DNA from: CALAGB01 sp963713965
Lineage (GTDB): Bacteria; Chloroflexota; Chloroflexia; Thermomicrobiales; Thermomicrobiaceae
Direction: 5' to 3'
Length of the DNA stretch: 64,000 nt
NCBI GenBank assembly: GCA_963713965.1
Contig: OY970217.1
Span: 1,984,001-2,048,000 of the forward strand
Shown here: positions 60,365 through 64,000 of the stretch, piece by piece
How the letters are laid out: each line of letters begins with the position of its first letter
Numbering within the stretch: position 1 is the first letter of the stretch
The notes under the pieces: model-generated
The model's database searches: none
Seen by the model: the letters and a program-made list of their open reading frames with translations, nothing else
Told to the model about the DNA's origin: nothing
Program-made: the position numbers and the translations under genes

Positions 60365-60901
60365 TCATTCACGCGCCGAGATTGCGGCGGGGGCGATCGT
60401 GCTCAGGGTCACCACATCGCCGATCGTGATCTCCCCGTCGAGCAGGATCTCGGCCCGGATGCCACCGCGATCGGTCAGGCCGCGGTTGACGCCACGCTTG
60501 CCGGTCACCTTCTCGAGATAGCCGCACGGAGGGCAGAGGCGTTCGCCATAGCACTCGATCTCCCCGACGCGAAAGCGCCTGCCGATCAGATACTCCAGGC
60601 GAATGCCCCGCGTGATGAGATTGCGGCGGCACGCGTCGGGACCGAGAACAATCCCAGTCTCACGCTCCAACGCCTCGAGCGACTCGCCTTCGATCAGTGT
60701 CAGGCGTCGCCCGGTGAGGGGCTGCACCTGCGAATAATAGCCGTGCCCGTCGAAATAGCGGTCTCCCTCGATCCCCCGGCCCGCGACGACTCGCGCGCGC
60801 TCCAGCGTCTCCATCGGCGCACCGGCCGTCTTGGCAACGTAGATGCCTGTCACCGTGCCCGCTGCTCCAGTCATTTGCCTTGCTTCGGTGACGGCATTCA
60901 T
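60365..60901 (-). CDS. MOSC domain protein
   Basis: This 178-residue protein has a MOSC (molybdenum cofactor sulfurase C-terminal) domain: VAGRGIEGDRYFDGHGYYSQ, LTLIEGESLEALERETGI, RRNLITRGIRLEYLIGRRF, and the Cys-bearing GERLCPPCGYLEKVTGK. MOSC proteins carry sulfur or detoxify N-hydroxylated bases using the Mo cofactor. TTG 60904 lies just before ATG 60901. Confidence 0.92.
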   Translation of the reverse strand: MNAVTEARQMTGAAGTVTGIYVAKTAGAPMETLERARVVAGRGIEGDRYFDGHGYYSQVQPLTGRRLTLIEGESLEALERETGIVLGPDACRRNLITRGIRLEYLIGRRFRVGEIECYGERLCPPCGYLEKVTGKRGVNRGLTDRGGIRAEILLDGEITIGDVVTLSTIAPAAISARE

Positions 60902-61270
60902 CAAGACCCCTCCGGTGGCACGAGCGGTATCCGCTCACGTGTGGTCGCCACTCGCCATAGGCGGGCAGACCACGCCAACAATGTATAACCCGCGTTTTGC
61001 ATCGCGGTGAGGCGCTTCGCGCCGGTGACGAAGATCATGACCGGGCTTACCGGCTCATGCAAGAGCAGCGCGGTCGACCCGAGACCGAGGGTGATTCTGG
61101 AGCGGTATGACGGTTGAGTGGGTGGACGCGGTCCGCCCTCGAGCCGTTAGGCTTCCACCGGGCACCTGGCCGCACGACGCCCGCTCTCGGGTGCTATGCT
61201 CTCCGCTCGTTGGGGACGGTGTGTCCCCGAATGTGCAAAAGCTTCCCGTGCGGAAGGAAGGACCTGGTTC
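60902..61270. other. Intergenic region with WYL-like tail remnant and hairpin
   Basis: No full gene is seen in this 369 bp. The frame at 61091-61117 ends VILERYDG and a stop, like the end of the WYL protein at 59597 (AILDRYGG), and similar sequence continues past both stops. A hairpin GGGTGGAC-GCG-GTCCGCCC lies right behind at 61120-61138, similar in place to the one after the WYL gene. It may be a leftover of a second WYL gene. Confidence 0.45.
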
Positions 61271-62107
61271 ATGCTGCAGGAGCAGTCCACTGGTGACGCC
61301 TACGTGCTCGGACGCAGCGACGCCGAGACGCGACGGCTGATTCAGCAGGGAGCCTTTCAACGACTATTCACGCATCGATTTCTGGCAACGGCTGGAATCG
61401 AGCCCGGTATGCGTGTGCTGGACGTCGGGAGCGGCGCCGGTGACGTGGCCCTTATCGCCGGTGAGCTGGTTGGCACAACGGGCTCGGTCGTCGGGGTCGA
61501 CGTGAATGGTCAGGCACTCGAGGTTGCCCGCGCTCGCGCGAACGCGGCCGGACAGACCTGGGTTTCGTTTGTTGAGGGTGATTGCCGGCAAGTTGAGCTC
61601 GATGGACCGTTCGACGCGGTCGTCGGGCGTCTCATTCTCGTGCACCAGCCTGACCCCGCCGCCTTTGTGCGTGCGATGGCCACGCGACTTCACCCTGGCG
61701 GCATCGTGGCGTTTCAGGAATACAACTTCGCGCCGGAGTCGCTGATTCAGTACCCGGCGACGCCGTTGTGGGGTCAGGTCTGGACCTGGCTGACCGAGAC
61801 GCTACGCGGGGGCGGTATTTCCTCTCACGCGGGCTACGACCTGTACCGCATCTTCCAGGAAGCGGGATTGCCGGCACCGCGGCTCGATCTCTCCGCGGCC
61901 ATCGGTGGGGGTCCGGACTGGGGCGGCTACGAATATGCGGCGGCGACGCTGCGCAGCCTGCTGCCCCTCACGCTGAAACTGGGCCTTGCCACCGCTGATG
62001 AGGTGGATATCGATACGCTGGCGGATCGCCTTCGCGCGGACACCGTGGCGAGCGGCGGCATCGTCAAGGCGGCGGATTTGGTCGGCGCCTGGGCGCAGGT
62101 GGCCTGA
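61271..62107 (+). CDS. SAM-dependent class I methyltransferase
   Basis: This 278-residue methyltransferase has the SAM motif I VLDVGSGAGDVALIAGEL, motif II GVDVNGQALEVARARANAAG, and post-motif VSFVEGDCRQVELDGPFDAV. The C-terminal half (GYDLYRIFQEAGLPAPRLDL) is a small-molecule-type lid. The substrate is unknown. GGAAGGAAGGA precedes ATG 61271; the frame is open upstream to 61196. Confidence 0.88.
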   Translation: MLQEQSTGDAYVLGRSDAETRRLIQQGAFQRLFTHRFLATAGIEPGMRVLDVGSGAGDVALIAGELVGTTGSVVGVDVNGQALEVARARANAAGQTWVSFVEGDCRQVELDGPFDAVVGRLILVHQPDPAAFVRAMATRLHPGGIVAFQEYNFAPESLIQYPATPLWGQVWTWLTETLRGGGISSHAGYDLYRIFQEAGLPAPRLDLSAAIGGGPDWGGYEYAAATLRSLLPLTLKLGLATADEVDIDTLADRLRADTVASGGIVKAADLVGAWAQVA

Positions 62108-62121
62108 GAAGGCGGCCCCTT

Positions 62122-62274
62122 TGTCATCCTGGGCGATGGTTCTCGCTCCCACACCCAGAGGGTACCCGGAGAGACAGAGAGAGGGTTACAGCGTGGTCGA
62201 AGGATCTCTTGTTCGATACGGCAGGAGCGGCGTGCTCTGACAGAGAGATCCTTCGACTGCGGCTCAGGATGACA
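62122..62274. repeat. Dispersed palindromic repeat, copy 2
   Basis: A 153-bp element with inverted ends TGTCATCCTGGGC and GCTCAGGATGACA, and inner GTCGAAGGATCTCT and AGAGATCCTTCGAC that pair with each other. It shares these blocks with the copy at 46137-46228. It lies right after the methyltransferase gene and before the cyclase-family gene. Confidence 0.75.
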
Positions 62275-62343
62275 ACCCGGCGACGATGGCGCCCACGGCC
62301 CGCCGGGCCCGGGGCATCGCATGCGTCGCCCGTACGAGCGTGG

Positions 62344-63126
62344 CTAGAGGCTGGGTGCGATCGCCAGGACGCGTACCGGGCTGCCGCTGCCGTCCACGAT
62401 CTTGAGCGGCGCTGCGATCACCACCGCACCGGTTGGTGGGAGTTGATCCAGGTTGCAGAGGCTGGCCAGCCCGAACTTGCCGTTCCCGTGCATGGTGGCG
62501 TGGTTGGGGAAGGGTGGGTTGAACGTTCCGGCTTGACCGGCATCGGTTCCGACCGTCTCGACGCCCACCCCCAGCACGTCCCGCTCGGTCGCCAGCAGCA
62601 ACGACGTCGCCTGATCGAAGCCCGGCGTGTGCGAGCCCTCGTCGTCGACGTTGAAGAAGTCTTTCGGGTCGGTCCGCTTGCTCCAATCGGTGCGCAGCAG
62701 CACCCAGGAGCCGGCCGGTATGCGTCCATGTCGATCCTCCCAGGCGAGTAGCTCCTCGACCGAGAGGAGATAGTCGGGATTCTCGGCGCTCTCGCGCGAG
62801 ACATCGATGACGCAGGCGGGTCCGACGAAGCGTGAAGCTGGGATGGTGTCGCAGGCGTTGTTCGGCAGATCCTTGCCCGTTACCCAGTGGATGGGGGCGT
62901 CGAAATGCGTCCCAGTGTGCTCGCCGAGGTGGATCGTGTTCCAATACCAGCCCGGCCCGGCATCATCGTAGCGGGAGATCTGCTCCATCGAGAAGCCGGG
63001 CGAGGGGGCGAAAAACGATGGCAATTCAATGACGGGCGTGGTCGACTCCAGCGGCTGGGTCAGGTCGATTACGTTCAATCGCCCATCCGCCAACGCTGCC
63101 ACGAAATCGGTCAACACGTCAGACAC
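62344..63126 (-). CDS. Cyclase-family / kynurenine-formamidase-like hydrolase
   Basis: This 260-residue protein belongs to the cyclase family (Pfam Cyclase), metal-dependent amide hydrolases such as KynB. The metal motif HTGTHFDAPIHW is present, with a second histidine region in FPNHATMHGNGK. The exact substrate is unknown. It is the last gene of a unit with the two decarboxylase genes upstream, 25 bp away. Confidence 0.9.
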   Translation of the reverse strand: MSDVLTDFVAALADGRLNVIDLTQPLESTTPVIELPSFFAPSPGFSMEQISRYDDAGPGWYWNTIHLGEHTGTHFDAPIHWVTGKDLPNNACDTIPASRFVGPACVIDVSRESAENPDYLLSVEELLAWEDRHGRIPAGSWVLLRTDWSKRTDPKDFFNVDDEGSHTPGFDQATSLLLATERDVLGVGVETVGTDAGQAGTFNPPFPNHATMHGNGKFGLASLCNLDQLPPTGAVVIAAPLKIVDGSGSPVRVLAIAPSL

Positions 63127-63151
63127 CGGACGCTCCTTCTCTCTATCCTGA

Positions 63152-63733
63152 TCACGATTCGGCCCGGACGCGAATGTCCCGCAAATGTCGCTGGAACTGG
63201 AAGCGGTTTTCGAGCATCGGCAGATCGGTCAAGAAGACCGGCGGCCCCTTGGCTTCCACTTTGGCCACGATGGTGCTCAGATCATCAGCGGCCAGTGCGC
63301 TCGAGAAGGCGTCCTTGAACGTCTCAAGCGTGTTCACCATGACCGCGTGGGGCACCCCGGCCGACTTTGCCATACCGGTGATGTCGCTGCCGGTGGCTGT
63401 GGCGGTCGGGAAGCCGCCGACCGAGAGTAGGCTCTCATTGTCGAAGACGACGTGGATCAAGTTCCTGGGTCGGTAGCGTGCCATCGTGGTCAGACTGCCC
63501 AGGTTCATCAGGATCGAGCCGTCGCCATCGAGGACCACCACCTGAAGCTCCGGGCGGCTAAGGGCGATGCCGAGCCCCATGGAGGAGGCCAGACCCATGG
63601 CGTGCTGCAGGTAGAAGAAGTTGGGGCGATGTCCCAGCGACTGCAGCTCGGCCGAGACCGCGCCCATGATGGTGACGACGACGCACTCTTCGAGCTGGGG
63701 ATAAATGGCTTCCAGTGCCCCGATTCGCAGCAT
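63152..63733 (-). CDS. ThDP-dependent decarboxylase, beta subunit
   Basis: This 193-residue protein carries the C-terminal ThDP-binding domain of phosphonopyruvate or sulfopyruvate decarboxylases (ComE-like). The ThDP motif GDGSILMNLGSLTTMARYRP and NLIHVVFDNESLLSVGGFPT are visible, and the N-terminus has NFFYLQHAMGLASSMGLGIA. It needs the alpha subunit encoded just upstream. GAGGAGT upstream supports ATG 63733. Confidence 0.88.
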   Translation of the reverse strand: MLRIGALEAIYPQLEECVVVTIMGAVSAELQSLGHRPNFFYLQHAMGLASSMGLGIALSRPELQVVVLDGDGSILMNLGSLTTMARYRPRNLIHVVFDNESLLSVGGFPTATATGSDITGMAKSAGVPHAVMVNTLETFKDAFSSALAADDLSTIVAKVEAKGPPVFLTDLPMLENRFQFQRHLRDIRVRAES

Positions 63734-63738
63734 GACCG

Positions 63739-64000
63739 TTACTCCTCCCACATCAGGTCGCGGCCGAGCAGTAGCGCCACCGGCACCAACGCCGATTCCG
63801 CCAGCGTCTGCGCTTTCTTGATGCGCGCGGCCACGTGAGACGGATCGTCGAGCCGCTCGTAAGGGATGTTCAGGCTTCGCAGCAGAGGCTCGGTCGACAT
63901 GCCGCCTTGCGTCTGCCAGGGATCGCGCTCGCCAAATTCGCCGCGATAGCTGATCAGCATCAGGAGCGGGATGTGGTAAAGGTGCGCCAGCGAGACGATG
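63739..64000 (-). CDS. ThDP-dependent decarboxylase, alpha subunit (partial)
   Basis: The 3' end of a gene that runs past the window edge. The visible 86 codons include LMLISYRGEFGERDPWQTQGG and SLNIPYERLDDPSH, which match the alpha (pyrimidine-binding) subunit of ComD/phosphonopyruvate-decarboxylase-like enzymes. The gene ends 5 bp before the beta subunit start. The N-terminal part lies outside the window. Confidence 0.8.
   Translation of the reverse strand, partial: IVSLAHLYHIPLLMLISYRGEFGERDPWQTQGGMSTEPLLRSLNIPYERLDDPSHVAARIKKAQTLAESALVPVALLLGRDLMWEE

Overview
This is high-GC bacterial DNA. The gene content (Tat-type lipoprotein solute-binding proteins, DUF2249/DUF1858/hemerythrin genes, PRC-barrel proteins, Ferritin_2-like proteins with C-terminal repeats, DHA2 exporters) suggests a Chloroflexota member, most like Thermomicrobia/Sphaerobacter. 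That placement is an inference from protein style. No rRNA or tRNA gene was seen.

Layout. 1-5.6 kb holds two tandem paralogous peptide-type substrate-binding lipoproteins with no permease genes. 5.7-15.7 kb is mixed metabolic, regulatory and stress genes: APH-like kinase, GntR regulator, cysteine-dioxygenase-like cupin, GNAT, UroD-family protein, atypical response regulator, DUF1003 and PRC-barrel proteins. A broken tail of a second UroD-like gene lies at 15.7 kb. 15.7-20.5 kb is a Crp/Fnr regulator, a perfect 16-bp palindrome of the Fnr/Nnr type, and a tight operon for redox or nitrogen-oxide chemistry (DUF1858, 7Fe ferredoxin, MIP18-type protein, DUF2249 proteins, a many-helix membrane protein, hemerythrin).

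21.1-30.8 kb is a complete type I-C CRISPR-Cas locus on the minus strand: cas3, cas5, cas8c, cas7, cas4, cas1, cas2, leader, then 24 repeats with 23 spacers. Between cas3 and cas5 sits a lone element that keeps both ends of the CRISPR repeat exactly (including the 11-nt tag expected at crRNA 5' ends) but has a different, fully paired stem. This is the most interesting signal in the window. The two spacers nearest the leader are only 19 and 20 nt long.

30.8-36.5 kb is a minus-strand operon for a membrane-linked molybdopterin oxidoreductase (cytochrome b-like protein, catalytic subunit, four-cluster Fe-S subunit, Rieske protein, HPP-family protein, two tiny membrane proteins). It ends within about 50 bp of cas3 on the same strand, so the CRISPR-Cas locus lies between two nitrogen/redox operons. 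37-39 kb is a DUF488 gene and a Fic gene, preceded by three diverged tandem copies of an exact 92-bp unit carrying nine TTATTCCA-type sites.

39-64 kb is accessory metabolism and regulation: cystathionine beta-synthase-like enzyme, an ECF sigma factor broken by a one-base frameshift with its anti-sigma factor, two DHA2 exporters (one with a TetR), two ferritin-like proteins, LysR regulator with a 27-bp palindrome over its start, PEP-mutase/isocitrate-lyase-like enzyme, MddA-like methyltransferase, flavin monooxygenase, a secreted protein with 74 cysteines, WYL regulator, PaiB, MOSC, methyltransferase, cyclase-family hydrolase and a two-subunit ThDP decarboxylase cut by the window edge. Two copies of a dispersed palindromic repeat lie at 46.1 and 62.1 kb.
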